Assembly (NCBI RefSeq): GCF_900109725.1
Contig: NZ_FOBC01000009.1
Coordinates: 1 to 64,000, forward strand
Length of the DNA stretch: 64,000 bases
Source: Halomonas daqiaonensis
GTDB taxonomy: Bacteria; Pseudomonadota; Gammaproteobacteria; Pseudomonadales; Halomonadaceae
Direction: 5' to 3'
The position numbers and the translations under genes are program-made. The notes beneath the pieces were generated by a model. The model did no database searches and was not told where the DNA came from. It was given only the letters and a program-made list of their open reading frames with translations. Below are positions 30,274 through 40,545 of the stretch, in pieces (within the stretch, counting starts at the first letter, position 1; every line of letters starts with the position of its first letter).

Positions 30274-30816
30274 TCAGGCCTTGCATTGCAGGGGATCGAC
30301 CAGGCGCGTGACGCGCCGCACGATCTCGTTGACCACGGCCCGCGGGCCACGCCGATCGGTGCGCACCACCACATCGGCGGTGGCACGATAGAGGGGGTCG
30401 CGCAGCGCGAACATCTCGCGCAGCAGCTGTTCGCGGTCGCCGCGCTGCAACAGCGGCCGGTTGCGGTCCTTGGCGGTGCGCCTGAGCTGCTGCTCCACGG
30501 TGGTGAGCAGGTAGATGACGGTACCGCTCTCGCGCAGCACCCGGCGATTCTCCTCGCGCAGCACCGCACCGCCCCCGGTGGCGATGACCACGCCTTCATG
30601 GCGGGTCAGCTCACGGATCATCTGGGTCTCGCGGTCGCGGAAGCCCGCTTCGCCCTCAACGTCGAAGATCCACGGAATGTCGGCACCACAGCGCGCCTGG
30701 ATCTGGTGGTCGCTGTCGTAGAACGCGCGTGACAGTTCGGCCGCCAGAAGGCGGCCGATGGTGCTCTTGCCGGCCCCCATGGGGCCGATCAGTATCAGAT
30801 TGGGAAGTGCCTGCAT
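30274..30816 (-). CDS. aroK: Shikimate kinase I
   Basis: ATP-dependent phosphorylation of shikimate at the 3-hydroxyl. The 180 residues hold the P-loop GPMGAGKST (11-19), the shikimate-binding region [14 protein letters not shown] (analogous to D-x-x-x-E-x-x-F-R), [15 protein letters not shown] and the lid segment with RPLLQ. The ATG shares a base with the pilQ stop (TGATG) and aroB follows after 4 bp, so translation is coupled through pilQ-aroK-aroB. Confidence 0.97.
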   Translation of the reverse strand: MQALPNLILIGPMGAGKSTIGRLLAAELSRAFYDSDHQIQARCGADIPWIFDVEGEAGFRDRETQMIRELTRHEGVVIATGGGAVLREENRRVLRESGTVIYLLTTVEQQLRRTAKDRNRPLLQRGDREQLLREMFALRDPLYRATADVVVRTDRRGPRAVVNEIVRRVTRLVDPLQCKA

Positions 30817-32912
30817 CAGCGAATGGCCAGGTTGTCGTCCAGTATTCGGGGCGTGATGAATACCAGCAACTCTACCTTATCATTGGTGTTCTCGGTATAG
30901 CGGAAAAGGTTCCCCAGTACCGGCAGGTCACCCAGGAAGGGGGTCTTTAGCAGGCTCTCGACTTCCTCGGTGGTGAGGATCCCGCCCAGTACCACGGTCT
31001 CGCCGTTGTCCACCAGCACCTGGGTCTCGATTTCGTTGGTATCGATGGAGGGGACACCGCCAAACAGCTCGCCCACGGTATCGTTGTTGATCACCAGGTC
31101 CATGATGATGCGGTTGTCCGGAGTGATCTGGGGGGTCACCTCCAGCGATAGCACGGCCTCCTCGAACTGGACGTTGGTGGCGCCGCTTGACGCGGACTCC
31201 TGATAGGGAATCTCGGTGCCCTGCTTAATCACCGCGGTGCGCTGGTTGGCGGTGATCACCCGCGGCTGGGAGATGGTCTGGCTACGCCCCTCGCTCTCCA
31301 GCGCACGCAGTTCCAGGTCGAGCAGGATATCCCCGGAGAGATAACCGAAGGAGAAGCCGGTTCCTGAACTACCGGTGCCCCCCATATCCACAGCCAGGCC
31401 GCCACTTGAGGTAAGCCCGTCAGACGCCCCCCCCAGCAGCAACGCATCACGACCACTATCTAGGACCCCTGTTACTGGCTCACTAGCTGATAGACCCCAG
31501 TTCACCCCCAGTTCACGGGTGGCGCTGTCCCGGGCGATGACGATACGCGCTTCGATCTGGACCTGGCGTACCGCCACATCAAGCTGATCGAGAGTCTCGA
31601 TAATCTCGTCAATCTGGTCGGCGGTGTCCTGTACCAGCAGGGTGTTGGTGCGTGGGTCCACTGCGACCCGACCACGCTCGGAGAGCAGGCCGAAGCCGCC
31701 CTCGCTGCGCAGCAGGGACGCCAGGTCGCTGGCCTTGGCGTACTTGACCTGGATGAACTCCGACGTCAGCGGCGCCAGGGTCTCGAGCTGCTCGCGGGCC
31801 TCCAACTCCCGAAGCTCCATGCCGGCCAGCTCGCTGGCCGGCGCCACCACGATGACGTTGCCCTGCTGGCGACTGGCCAGGCCGTGACTCTTAAGCACCA
31901 GGTCCAGGGCCTGGTCCCAGGGCACATCCTCGAGGTTGAGGGTGACGCTGCCGGTCACGCTGTCGCTGGCCACCAGGTTGAGGCCGGTGAAGTCGGCGAT
32001 GATCGCCAGCACCGACCGAACCTCGATGTCCTGAAAGTTCAGGGTGATGCGCTCACCGGTATAGGGAAACTGCTCGCGGACGCGCTCCTCCCGCTCCTCC
32101 TGAGTGACCGGCTGGGCTTCGACGATCAGTTGGCGGCCGCTCTGGGTGGAGAGCATAGCGAAGTCGCCGCTGCCCTCTATCTCCAGGGTGACGCCATCGC
32201 GCCCCACTCGGGGGGTGATACGCCGCAGCGGCGTACCGAAGTCGCTGACGTCGTAGACCTGGTCCAGGGAGGCTGGCAGCTCGACCCCGCGAAGCTCGGC
32301 GACGATGCGGTTGCGGCCACTTTCACGCACCCGGGCATCCACGCCGGTGCGATCAAAGGTCACGACCAGCCGCCCGGCCCCATCTTCGCCGCGACGAAAG
32401 TCGATGTCCTGGATGCTCGGCTCGTCGTATGTCGATGACGTGTCCCGGCTCGGGCTGGCCGAGACGGCAGTGGTGGAAGATGGTGACATCGAGGATGTCG
32501 CCGTCGGGGCGGTCGCGGCAGCCGGCTGGACAGCCCCGCCACCGATGGAGAGGTGCAGGCGATCGCCCTGTTGGCGGGTGTTGTAGGGCAGCGGCCCTTC
32601 GAGCTCGAAGACCAGGCGCGTGCGCGAGCCGGCCTCCAGGGCCGTGACCCGCTCGACCCCGCCGATGCCGAGCTCCTCGAGACGGCGCTCCAGGACGCTG
32701 TCGGTGTCCATCAGGTCGATGGTCAGCCGGGCCGGGTCGTCGAGGCGATAGCCGCGCACCTCGGGGACCGGACCACGGAAGTCGAGATCCACTTCCAGCG
32801 CCCCGTCACTGCCCTGGCGGAAATTCAGATCGGTGAGAGTGGAAGCCGCTGCGGCGGCCGTGGAGACCGCCAACAGTGCCACGAGTGCCAGACCACGAAT
32901 CATCGATTGCAT
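30816..32912 (-). CDS. pilQ: Type IV pilus secretin PilQ
   Basis: Outer-membrane multimeric channel through which the pilus passes. The 698 residues begin with a signal peptide ([20 protein letters not shown]), then two AMIN domains thought to bind peptidoglycan, a Ser/Thr-rich linker near 135-170, the secretin/TonB short N-terminal domain ([16 protein letters not shown]), an N1/KH domain, and the C-terminal secretin barrel ending with [30 protein letters not shown]. Start ATG 32912 is chosen to place the signal peptide at the N-terminus. It is the last pilus gene of pilMNOPQ, overlapping aroK by one base. Confidence 0.96.
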   Translation of the reverse strand: MQSMIRGLALVALLAVSTAAAAASTLTDLNFRQGSDGALEVDLDFRGPVPEVRGYRLDDPARLTIDLMDTDSVLERRLEELGIGGVERVTALEAGSRTRLVFELEGPLPYNTRQQGDRLHLSIGGGAVQPAAATAPTATSSMSPSSTTAVSASPSRDTSSTYDEPSIQDIDFRRGEDGAGRLVVTFDRTGVDARVRESGRNRIVAELRGVELPASLDQVYDVSDFGTPLRRITPRVGRDGVTLEIEGSGDFAMLSTQSGRQLIVEAQPVTQEEREERVREQFPYTGERITLNFQDIEVRSVLAIIADFTGLNLVASDSVTGSVTLNLEDVPWDQALDLVLKSHGLASRQQGNVIVVAPASELAGMELRELEAREQLETLAPLTSEFIQVKYAKASDLASLLRSEGGFGLLSERGRVAVDPRTNTLLVQDTADQIDEIIETLDQLDVAVRQVQIEARIVIARDSATRELGVNWGLSASEPVTGVLDSGRDALLLGGASDGLTSSGGLAVDMGGTGSSGTGFSFGYLSGDILLDLELRALESEGRSQTISQPRVITANQRTAVIKQGTEIPYQESASSGATNVQFEEAVLSLEVTPQITPDNRIIMDLVINNDTVGELFGGVPSIDTNEIETQVLVDNGETVVLGGILTTEEVESLLKTPFLGDLPVLGNLFRYTENTNDKVELLVFITPRILDDNLAIR

Positions 32913-32974
32913 TGTTCCCTTTCCCCCCTGCAGACCTCTACCGCCTCCTGCTTGGCGGCATGGCATCATGTTGT

Positions 32975-33505
32975 CTAGTCGTCGAGTGTCAGCCGGGTGC
33001 CGCGTTCGGTCCAGCCGCCCCGCCCGGTGGGTACAATCTCCACCAGCTGTACCGAGGTGTCGGTGATGCCGATGATGCGCCCGAAATCGGACCCCATGTG
33101 GTTGCCTATGCGCAGGCGGTGCACCTTACCGTCCGGCGCCTGGATGAGGGCCGAAGGCTGCCCATCCACCGTGAGGGTGCCCACCAGCTCGAGCTGACTC
33201 AGATCATAGGCCTCCAGCGGCTCCTTTGGACGCGATTCGTCCGGCGAAAGGTCACTGTCGGCACCGCCTCCGGGGAGCTCCTCGGGCTCGGGCAGGCGCG
33301 CCTGGAAGGGGCTGCGCTCGTCGGCATAGTCGTAGCTCACCGAGGTGTATGTCGGCATGGGCGGTACCGGCTCCAGGTCCACTTGTCCGGGGTCGACCCG
33401 CATCGCCTCGAGCTCCCGCTCTAGCTCGGGCAGATTCGCATCGCTGCAGGCCCCCAAGGTGAGCAGCAGTGGCACCAGGGCGGCTCTCGTCAGCCAGTGA
33501 GTCAT
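32975..33505 (-). CDS. pilP: Type IV pilus lipoprotein PilP
   Basis: Inner-membrane lipoprotein linking the PilMNO platform to PilQ. The 176 residues start with a lipoprotein signal (LVPLLLTLGAC, lipidated C20). A proline-rich disordered stretch to about residue 100 follows. The C-terminal beta-domain then begins LSQLELVGTLTVDGQPSALIQAPDGKVHRLRIGNHMG, characteristic of PilP. The start overlaps the pilO stop by 4 bp, and 62 bp separate it from pilQ. Confidence 0.94.
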   Translation of the reverse strand: MTHWLTRAALVPLLLTLGACSDANLPELERELEAMRVDPGQVDLEPVPPMPTYTSVSYDYADERSPFQARLPEPEELPGGGADSDLSPDESRPKEPLEAYDLSQLELVGTLTVDGQPSALIQAPDGKVHRLRIGNHMGSDFGRIIGITDTSVQLVEIVPTGRGGWTERGTRLTLDD

Positions 33506-34131
33506 TGCGCGCCCTCCTCGGCATTGGCGGGCGGGCGATAGCTGTAAGTCTTGGCCAGCATCGACAGCTGCAGGCGGTTGCCGTCACCGGCGGGCTCAAG
33601 GCTGAAGTCATGTTGAGTGACGATGCGTGGCAGATCGGCGACGCCGGCGATGAAGGAGGCAATGCGGTGGTAGTCGCCCTGAACCCGAATATCGAAGGGC
33701 CGCTCGGTATAGAATTCCTGCGTAGCGGGACTGCGCAGGCGGATGAAGTCGATGGACAGCTGGTTATCGAGGGCCGTCTCGCTGATGTCATCGATCAGCG
33801 AAGGAATCTCTGGGCCACCCGGGAGCATGGCCACCAGCCCCGACAGCCGATTATCGAGCTCCTCGACCTGTTCGCGCAGCGCCGGCAGGTTGGCAGCCTG
33901 AGCCGCCTTGCTACGGTAGTCGTTCAGCAGGCGCTGCTCCTCTCGCTGGGCCTGCTCGAGCTCCTCGACCTTGGGCCCGGCCAGGTACCAGTACATGCCG
34001 GCGAGGGTCAGGCCCAGTACCAGCACGCAGCAGATCAACTGAAGCAGGAAGGGCCAGCCGCCGGACTCCTTGATGTCCAGCTCGCCCCAGTCCATGTCGC
34101 GTAGTCGACGAAGTTCCGTGGACAGATTCAT
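33502..34131 (-). CDS. pilO: Type IV pilus assembly protein PilO
   Basis: Bitopic inner-membrane protein forming heterodimers with PilN. The 209 residues contain a cytoplasmic N-terminus, one transmembrane helix (about 28-50, LLQLICCVLVLGLTLAGMYWYL), a periplasmic coiled coil (about 53-98, rich in E/Q/L heptads), and a C-terminal ferredoxin-like domain with QGDYHRIASFIAGVADLPRIV. It overlaps pilN and pilP by 4 bp each (ATGA), implying tightly coupled translation. Confidence 0.95.
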   Translation of the reverse strand: MNLSTELRRLRDMDWGELDIKESGGWPFLLQLICCVLVLGLTLAGMYWYLAGPKVEELEQAQREEQRLLNDYRSKAAQAANLPALREQVEELDNRLSGLVAMLPGGPEIPSLIDDISETALDNQLSIDFIRLRSPATQEFYTERPFDIRVQGDYHRIASFIAGVADLPRIVTQHDFSLEPAGDGNRLQLSMLAKTYSYRPPANAEEGAQ

Positions 34132-34688
34132 GGCGCCTCCGTGCCTTCCCCATCGGGCATCTGCTGATTCACGCTAAGGTTGAAGCGACGCATCTCGTTG
34201 TCGGCAGTTTCCACCTCGGAGAGCACCGGCACGTCGAAGACCGGGGAAGCCTCCAACTGGCGCAACTGATCCGAGACGCGACTGTTATCCTCGGCCAAAC
34301 CGGTGAGACGCAGTTGGCTGCCCTGGCGGTTGAGCCCCGTGTAGTAAACGCCCTCCTCCAGGGTCGCTGCCAGGGCATTGAAGACGTGAACCGTCTGCGG
34401 GCGCCCCATCTGCAGCTGCTGGAAGACATCGATCTGACGCTTCAGCGAATTGAGCTGCTCCTGATACTGACTCACTGCGCGGAGATCGCGATCCAGTTCG
34501 GCAGTTCGGGCACTGATCAGTTGGTGACGCTGTTGCTGATCGGCCAGCCGCTGTTCGTAATACCAGGTCATGCCATAACCGCCGCCGAGACCGATCAGCG
34601 CCATCAGCCCCAGCGCCAGGAAGAACTGCTTGCTGCGTCGGGCACGCTCTTCCTCCCGCCAGGGGAGCAGGTTGATCTCGATGGTCAT
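34128..34688 (-). CDS. pilN: Type IV pilus assembly protein PilN
   Basis: Bitopic partner of PilO whose short cytoplasmic tail binds PilM. The 186 residues begin MTIEINLLPWREEER, the conserved INLLPWR peptide that docks into PilM. A transmembrane helix (about 22-43), a coiled coil (about 45-90) and a small periplasmic alpha/beta domain follow. It overlaps pilM and pilO by 4 bp at each side. Confidence 0.96.
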   Translation of the reverse strand: MTIEINLLPWREEERARRSKQFFLALGLMALIGLGGGYGMTWYYEQRLADQQQRHQLISARTAELDRDLRAVSQYQEQLNSLKRQIDVFQQLQMGRPQTVHVFNALAATLEEGVYYTGLNRQGSQLRLTGLAEDNSRVSDQLRQLEASPVFDVPVLSEVETADNEMRRFNLSVNQQMPDGEGTEAP

Positions 34689-35746
34689 TTGCCTACCCTC
34701 ATCGCCAGGCCGCAGGCCGTGAGCATGGCCGGCGCATCACCGGCCAGGGTCGGGACGTCGATGCGGGGATTCACCTTCATGCGCCGGAAGGGATTGGCGA
34801 TCACCACTTCCATGCCGCTCTCCTCGGCCAGGCGTTCCGCCAGCCCCGGCAGCACGCTGGTGCCGCCGGCCAGGATCATCCGCCGCACCTCCTGCTTGCG
34901 ACCGGCGGTATAGTAGAGCTGCAGCGAGCGTCCCACCTGTTGAACCAGGGTATCCAGGAAGGGGTCGAGCACGCTGCGCTGGTAGTCATCAGGCAGGCCT
35001 CCACGCTTCTTGGCCAGGCCTGCTTCCTCGAGCGTCAGCCCGTAGCGATTGCGGATCTCGTCGGTCAACTGGCGTCCACCGAATACCGTATCGCGGCTGT
35101 AGGTGATGCGACCCTCGCGCAGCACATGGAAGGCGTTCATGGTGGCGCCGATGTCCACCAGAGCCACGCACTCCTGATCCGCCTCGGTCGGGGGCAACTG
35201 GTGGCGAAGTTCCTGGAAAGCACGCTCCATGGCGAAGGTCTCGACATCCACGGCCGCCGGGGTGAGCCCAGCCTGCAGCACGGCCTCGGTCAGCTGGTTG
35301 ACATCCTGTTGGCGGCAGGCGACCAGCAGGACGTCCTGCTGGTCGCCATAGCGCGAGTTGAGGCCCAGCCGCTGAAAATCGAAGGCGACCTCGCTGAACG
35401 GAAAGGGGATATGCTTGTCAGATTCGAGCTGGATGCGTGCCTCGATCTCTTCGTCATCGAGCGAGGCGGGCAGGGTGAGGGTCTTGGTGATGGCGGCACT
35501 GGCCGGAACGGCGACCGCGGCGTTGCGCGATCCTGGCCGGGCATGATCTACGGCGCGCTTGAGAGCGTCCACCACGGCCGACATGTCGCGAATCCGTCGC
35601 TCGATCACGGCGCCTTCCCGCAGGGGCCGTACGGCGTAGCTTTCAACCTGGTAGTGACTACCAGCGCGCTTGAGCTCGATTACCTTGACGGTGGCCGAGG
35701 TGATATCGACACCGACCAGTCCCTTGCCGGATGCTCTCAGTCGCAT
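34685..35746 (-). CDS. pilM: Type IV pilus assembly ATPase-like protein PilM
   Basis: Cytoplasmic actin/FtsA-fold protein that recruits PilN and supports pilus motors. The 353 residues show phosphate-binding segments GLVGVDITSATVKVIEL near the N-terminus and ALVDIGATMNAFHVLREG in the middle. The adenosine motif is MILAGGTSVLPGLAERLAEE. It is the first gene of pilMNOPQ and divergent from the penicillin-binding protein gene across 213 bp, as in Pseudomonas. A minus-strand TATAAT at 35788-35793 may be its -10 box. Confidence 0.96.
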   Translation of the reverse strand: MRLRASGKGLVGVDITSATVKVIELKRAGSHYQVESYAVRPLREGAVIERRIRDMSAVVDALKRAVDHARPGSRNAAVAVPASAAITKTLTLPASLDDEEIEARIQLESDKHIPFPFSEVAFDFQRLGLNSRYGDQQDVLLVACRQQDVNQLTEAVLQAGLTPAAVDVETFAMERAFQELRHQLPPTEADQECVALVDIGATMNAFHVLREGRITYSRDTVFGGRQLTDEIRNRYGLTLEEAGLAKKRGGLPDDYQRSVLDPFLDTLVQQVGRSLQLYYTAGRKQEVRRMILAGGTSVLPGLAERLAEESGMEVVIANPFRRMKVNPRIDVPTLAGDAPAMLTACGLAMRVGK

Positions 35747-35933
35747 CTTGAGTCATGCCCCTGCCTGATCCATGCGGCGTGCCGCTCATTATATTTATCC
35801 ACTCCGAACCGGGGCGGAACACATGAAAAGCATCATACCCGACCCGCAATCGAAGATTACATGATATTTCTGGATCTAACACGAATGATGTTGTCGCCAC
35901 TCGTCAACGCTGGTGACTACCCTCTCGGCTTCC

Positions 35934-35939
35934 TATAAT
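35934..35939 (+). promoter_or_regulatory. Consensus -10 box upstream of mrcA
   Basis: A perfect TATAAT lies 20 bp before the preferred start codon of the PBP1A gene. The region 17 bp further upstream (TGGTGA) is a poor -35. If this is the promoter, the 5' untranslated leader is very short when translation starts at 35960. Confidence 0.4.
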
Positions 35940-35959
35940 GGCGACCGCAAGGGAAGCTC

Positions 35960-38539
35960 ATGCCATCGTCACCACTCCGCCCCCGTTCCCAGCATGGATA
36001 TCGCGTTTTCATGAAGTTACTCAGAACCCTCGTTGTCTCCGTCCTCTGGCTGCTGGTCTCGCTCTCCGCCGCCGGGATACTGGGCGTGGTGGGTGCCGCT
36101 CTCTATTTCGCCCCCGGCCTGCCCGATGTGCGTCAGTTGCAGGACTTCGAGCTGCAGACACCACTGCGCATCTTCACGCGAGAGGGCAAGCTGATCGGCG
36201 AGTTCGGCGAGGAGCGTCGCACCCCGGTGGAGTATGAGGAAATTCCCGAAGAACTCATCGGCGCCCTGCTGGCCGCCGAGGATGCCACCTTCTTTGAGCA
36301 CCATGGCGTCGATCCCAAGGCCCTGGCACGCGCCGCAACAGAGCTCGTGGCAAGCGGTGGCGACATCCAGTCCGGGGGCTCGACCATCACCATGCAGGTG
36401 GCACGCAACTATCTGCTCACCCTCGACCAGACCTTCACCCGCAAGATTCGTGAGATCCTGCTGGCACTGCAGATGGAACAGATACTCTCCAAGGAGGAGA
36501 TCCTCGAGCTCTACGTCAACAAGATCTATCTCGGCAACCGCGCATACGGTATCGCCGCCGCCGCGGAGGTCTACTATGACCGTCCACTGGACGAATTGAC
36601 CCTCGCGGAGACGGCGATGATCGCCGGCCTGCCCAAGGCGCCCTCCGCCTTCAACCCGCTGGCTAACGCCGAACGAGCCCTGATCCGACGCAACTGGATC
36701 CTGTTCCGCATGCGCAAGCTGGGGATCATCGACCAGACGACCTACGACGACGCCGTTCAGGCGCCGGTCACCGCGCAGCGTCATTTCGTCCAGCTCGAGG
36801 TGGAGGCCGACTACGTCGCCGAGATGGCTCGACAGTTCGCCGTGGAACGCTACGGCGACCAGGCCTATACCGGCGGGTATCGTATCCATACCACCCTGGA
36901 CAGCGAGCTGCAGCCGCTGGCTGGCCAGACCCTGGCTCGCGGCCTGATCGAGTATGACACCCGGCACGGCTGGCGCGGCCCCGAGCAGACCGACATCCCG
37001 CCCAGCCTGGCAGAGGCTCAAGAACGCACCGACCGCGAGGGTCTCGAGGAGGAACTCGCCGAGTCACCCGAGATCATGCAGACCGCCCGGCGTGCCGCCG
37101 AGCGCAGCCAGACCGAGGTCGAGGGAATCGAGGGCGATGTCAGCAACTGGCTTCAGGTGCTCGAGCGCACGCCCGCCTATGGCCCCTTGCAACCGGCCAT
37201 CGTGGTGGAAAGCGAAGGCCGCGAGATGCGCGTACTGGCCCCCGGCGGCGAACTGCATACCCTCGACTGGAGCGGCCTGGAGTGGGCACGCCCCTATCGC
37301 AGCGCCAATAGCCGGGGTGCTGCACCGGCAGCGGCGAGCGAGATCGCCAGCCGTGGCGACCTGGTGCGCATCCTGCAGCAGGAGGACGGCAGCTGGCGCC
37401 TCTCCCAGCGCCCCGATGCCGAGGGTTCGCTGGTGGCGATGGACCCTGATACCGGGGCCATCCTGGCCCTTCAGGGCGGCTTCGACTTCGATGCCAGCAA
37501 GTTCAACCGCGCCACCCAGGCTCGCCGACAGTCCGGGTCGATCTTCAAGCCTTTCATCTACCTCGCAGCGCTGGACAGCGGCGAAATGAACCCGGCCAGT
37601 GTGGTCAACGACGCCCCGGTGGTGATACAGGACGGCAGCAACGAACTATGGCGCCCGGTGAACTCCAGCGGTGACTTTCTCGGCCCTATCCGGCTGCGGG
37701 ATGCCCTGGCACGGTCACGCAACCTGGTGACCATCCGCGTGCTGCAATCCCTCGGATTGGATCGCACCATCGAGTTCCTGCAGGGCTTCGGCTTCGCCGG
37801 TGACCAGTTGCCGCACGGCCTTTCCCTGGCGCTGGGCAGCGCCAGCCTGACCCCGCTGGAAATGACCAACGCCTATGCGGTGCTGGCCAACGGCGGCTTC
37901 AAGGTCTCGCCCTGGTTCATCGAGCGAGTGACTCGTGGCGACGACACTACCGTCGTCGACGACGCCAGCCCGCGCGTCGCTTGCCGTGACTGCCGCGAGG
38001 GCCAGGAAACCGTCGAGCTCGACGGCGAGACCTACGAGGTCGCCCCCCGGGTTGCCGACCCCGCCGCCGTCTACATCCTGCGCGACATGCTGCGCGACGT
38101 GGTCGAACGCGGCACGGCACGCAAGGCCCTGGAACTGAACCGCGGCGACATCGTGGGCAAGACCGGCACCACCAACGATCAACGCGATGCCTGGTTCGCC
38201 GGCTTCAACAGTGAACTGGTAACAACCGCCTGGGTGGGCAAGGACGACAACACCCCCACCGCCGAGTACGGCGCCCAGGCCGCCTTGCCGATCTGGATGG
38301 ATTTCATGGGCCAGGCCCTGGAGGGGCAGCCGGAGCGCTGGCCCGAGCGGCCGGCGGGCGTGGTCACCGAGCGGGTCGATCCCGACACCGGGCGCCTTTT
38401 GCGCGATGGCCAGGGCGGCGGCATCGAGGAGCTGTTCATGGCCGGCCACCTGCCTGGTTTCCAGCCCCGTCGAGTCGAGCGGGAGGTCGAGCGCGAAAGC
38501 GGCTCTCAGGGCACCGGCGCCTACGAGGCCATCTTCTAG
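35960..38539 (+). CDS. mrcA: Penicillin-binding protein 1A
   Basis: Bifunctional class A enzyme that polymerises and cross-links peptidoglycan. It has 859 residues from ATG 35960 (supported by AAGGGAAG just upstream); ATG 36011 (MKLLRTLVV) matches homologue length and is the alternative. A transmembrane anchor (about 22-45) is followed by the GT51 domain with catalytic Glu in LLAAEDATFFEHHGVD and GGSTITMQVARN. An OB-like insert near 320-450 precedes the transpeptidase with S-x-x-K in QSGSIFKPF (Ser near 525), SRN, and KTGTTNDQRDAWF (near 733). It is divergent from pilM and convergent with maeB. Confidence 0.95.
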   Translation: MPSSPLRPRSQHGYRVFMKLLRTLVVSVLWLLVSLSAAGILGVVGAALYFAPGLPDVRQLQDFELQTPLRIFTREGKLIGEFGEERRTPVEYEEIPEELIGALLAAEDATFFEHHGVDPKALARAATELVASGGDIQSGGSTITMQVARNYLLTLDQTFTRKIREILLALQMEQILSKEEILELYVNKIYLGNRAYGIAAAAEVYYDRPLDELTLAETAMIAGLPKAPSAFNPLANAERALIRRNWILFRMRKLGIIDQTTYDDAVQAPVTAQRHFVQLEVEADYVAEMARQFAVERYGDQAYTGGYRIHTTLDSELQPLAGQTLARGLIEYDTRHGWRGPEQTDIPPSLAEAQERTDREGLEEELAESPEIMQTARRAAERSQTEVEGIEGDVSNWLQVLERTPAYGPLQPAIVVESEGREMRVLAPGGELHTLDWSGLEWARPYRSANSRGAAPAAASEIASRGDLVRILQQEDGSWRLSQRPDAEGSLVAMDPDTGAILALQGGFDFDASKFNRATQARRQSGSIFKPFIYLAALDSGEMNPASVVNDAPVVIQDGSNELWRPVNSSGDFLGPIRLRDALARSRNLVTIRVLQSLGLDRTIEFLQGFGFAGDQLPHGLSLALGSASLTPLEMTNAYAVLANGGFKVSPWFIERVTRGDDTTVVDDASPRVACRDCREGQETVELDGETYEVAPRVADPAAVYILRDMLRDVVERGTARKALELNRGDIVGKTGTTNDQRDAWFAGFNSELVTTAWVGKDDNTPTAEYGAQAALPIWMDFMGQALEGQPERWPERPAGVVTERVDPDTGRLLRDGQGGGIEELFMAGHLPGFQPRRVEREVERESGSQGTGAYEAIF

Positions 38540-38592
38540 GCCGACCCTGCACAGAACGGCAGGAGGCCGCCCGGCCTTCGCCCGCCGCAAAC

Positions 38593-38622
38593 GACGCCGC
38601 CGGCCTTCTGGCCGGCGGCGTC
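38593..38622. terminator. Bidirectional hairpin between mrcA and maeB
   Basis: GACGCCGCCGGCC-TTCT-GGCCGGCGGCGTC is a perfect 13-bp stem in the convergent spacer. T-runs are short on both sides (ATTG; GTTTG on the minus strand). It shares the GACGCCGCCGG arm and pyrimidine loop style with the fdxA hairpin. Confidence 0.6.
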
Positions 38623-38648
38623 ATTGAAGACGGGGAAGATGTCGGAGC

Positions 38649-39920
38649 TCAGCCGCCGTAGACGTCATCCACGGTCTTCAGCGGATAGTGAGAGGGGTAG
38701 GGCTTGCGCGCCACCCCGGAATCCACCGCGGCCTGGGCCACCGCCGAGGAGATCCGCTCGAGCAGACGGATGTCCACGGGAGTGGGAATGATGTACTCCG
38801 GCCCGAAGCGCATCTCGTCCATCTCGTAGGCCTCGAGCACCTCTTTCGGCACCGGCTCACGGGCGAGATCCTTGAGGGCGTGGACGGCGGCGACCTTCAT
38901 CTCCTCATTGATGCGGGTAGCACGCACGTCGAGCGCCCCGCGGAAGATGAAGGGAAAGCCCAGCACGTTGTTGACCTGATTAGGATAGTCGGAGCGGCCG
39001 GTAGCCATGATCACGTCCGGACGCGCCTCCCGGGCCAAGTCGGGGTGGATCTCGGGATCGGGATTGGTACAGGCGAAGACCACCGGGTTTGCGGCCATGC
39101 TGCGGATGTGGTCGGCGCTCATCAGTCCAGGGCCGGAGAGGCCGACGAAGGCATCGGCCCCCTCGATGGCGTCGGTCAGCGTTCGCTTGTCGGTCTCCAC
39201 GGCGAACATCGCCTTGTACTGGTTCAGATCCTCGCGACCGCTGTGGATCACTCCTTTGCGGTCGAGCATAACGATATTCTCGGGACGCGCGCCGCAGGAA
39301 ACCAGCAGCTTCATGCAGGCGATAGCCGCGGCACCGGCCCCCAGGCAGACGATGCGGGCACTGTCCAGCGACTTGCCGGCGATGTCCAGGGCGTTGAGCA
39401 TACCCGCGGCAGTGACGATGGCCGTGCCGTGCTGATCGTCATGGAACACCGGGATGCTGCACTGCTCGATCAGCGCCTGCTCGATCTCGAAGCACTCCGG
39501 GGCCTTGATGTCCTCGAGATTGATGCCGCCCCAGGTGTCGGCAATGCGCGCCACGGTGTCGATGAAGGCCTGCGGGCTCTCGGCGTTGACCTCGATATCC
39601 ACCGAATTGATACCGGCGAAGCGCTTGAACAGTACGCCCTTGCCTTCCATCACCGGCTTGCTGGCCAGCGGCCCCAGATTGCCGAGTCCCAGGATGGCGC
39701 TGCCGTCGGAGATCACTGCGACCAGATTGCCCTTGCCGGTATAGAGGTAGGCGTTCTCCGGATCACTGGCAATCTCGCGAACCGGCTCCGCCACGCCCGG
39801 GCTGTAGGCCAGGGAGAGGTCACGTGCAGTGGCGGTGGGCTTGGTGAGCTCCACCGACAGCTTCCCGGGGATGGGGTTCGCGTGATAATCCAGCGCCGCC
39901 TGCTTCTTCGCGTCAGTCAT
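38649..39920 (-). CDS. NAD(P)-dependent malic enzyme (short form)
   Basis: Oxidative decarboxylation of malate to pyruvate. The 423 residues carry SLAYSPGVAEPVREI, the active-site lysine region VMEGKGVLFKRFAG, the metal-binding region GINLEDIKAPECFEIE and FHDDQHGTAIVTAAGMLNAL, and the Rossmann motif IVCLGAGAAAIACMKLL. It lacks the phosphotransacetylase-like C-terminal half of E. coli MaeB (about 760 residues). Cofactor preference cannot be read from the sequence. It provides pyruvate and reducing power, parallel to the oadGAB pump at 2-6 kb. Its ATG region lies 265 bp from rpmE. Confidence 0.9.
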   Translation of the reverse strand: MTDAKKQAALDYHANPIPGKLSVELTKPTATARDLSLAYSPGVAEPVREIASDPENAYLYTGKGNLVAVISDGSAILGLGNLGPLASKPVMEGKGVLFKRFAGINSVDIEVNAESPQAFIDTVARIADTWGGINLEDIKAPECFEIEQALIEQCSIPVFHDDQHGTAIVTAAGMLNALDIAGKSLDSARIVCLGAGAAAIACMKLLVSCGARPENIVMLDRKGVIHSGREDLNQYKAMFAVETDKRTLTDAIEGADAFVGLSGPGLMSADHIRSMAANPVVFACTNPDPEIHPDLAREARPDVIMATGRSDYPNQVNNVLGFPFIFRGALDVRATRINEEMKVAAVHALKDLAREPVPKEVLEAYEMDEMRFGPEYIIPTPVDIRLLERISSAVAQAAVDSGVARKPYPSHYPLKTVDDVYGG

Positions 39921-40132
39921 GCTGAAAGGGTCCGGTAAAACAGTGAGGGGTCGGCTAGCGTATACAAAAAGCTCATTGCTCTCAACTCGGCAGACATCCC
40001 TCCCTGTTGTACGCTTGTTTGAAGACGTTGCCGACCATTTGCCAACACTTAAGCCCTACTCCGGCCTGCCATGGCGCTTTGCTTGTCCTCGTAGCTGACC
40101 GCGCATCAACAGGGCCGCCGGCAGTAGGGCAT

Positions 40133-40159
40133 AAAAAACCCGCCTCGGTGGGCGGGTTT
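40133..40159 (-). terminator. Intrinsic terminator of rpmE
   Basis: On the minus strand, AAACCCGCC-CACCGA-GGCGGGTTT is followed by TTT, giving a 9-bp stem running into six T. It lies 27 bp after the rpmE stop. Confidence 0.88.
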
Positions 40160-40185
40160 CTCAATGGTGCGGTGTGCCGGCTGGC

Positions 40186-40398
40186 TCAGCGCTTGATGGC
40201 GGCACCGAAGCGCTTGTTGAAGCGCTCGACGCGACCACCGGTGGTCGCCTGCTTCTGCTTGCCGGTGTAGAAGGGGTGGCACTGAGAGCAGACGTCCAGG
40301 GAGAAGTCGTGATCGGCGGTGGTACCGACCTCGAAGGTGGCGCCACAGGAACAGGTCGCGTTGACCTTCTTGTAATCCGGATGGATAGCTTGTTTCAT
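40186..40398 (-). CDS. rpmE: 50S ribosomal protein L31 (zinc-binding form)
   Basis: This 70-residue large-subunit protein forms part of an intersubunit bridge. Zn ligands C16, C18, C37 and C40 are all present ([21 protein letters not shown]), so it is the Zn-dependent paralogue rather than the RpmE2 type made in zinc starvation. Start [10 protein letters not shown] is preceded by GAGG. It is monocistronic with a strong terminator and divergent from priA, as in many proteobacteria. Confidence 0.97.
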   Translation of the reverse strand: MKQAIHPDYKKVNATCSCGATFEVGTTADHDFSLDVCSQCHPFYTGKQKQATTGGRVERFNKRFGAAIKR

Positions 40399-40545
40399 CT
40401 TGAGCCTCATGAAGCTGTATGCCGCCACCTGATCTTCTGCCAGGCACCGCATACGGGTTGTCTGTAGATGCGAACCGGTTGCCGCCACGCACTCGGAGTG
40501 TCTGCAGCGGCGAAGTATTCTAGCAGAGCCGACGCCGGAGGCCAA

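Noticed and set aside
40468-40545. ATG at 40468 as the priA start
   Set aside because: It would add 26 residues with no similarity and extend into the rpmE upstream region. TTG 40546 has a GGAGG site and fits homologue length.
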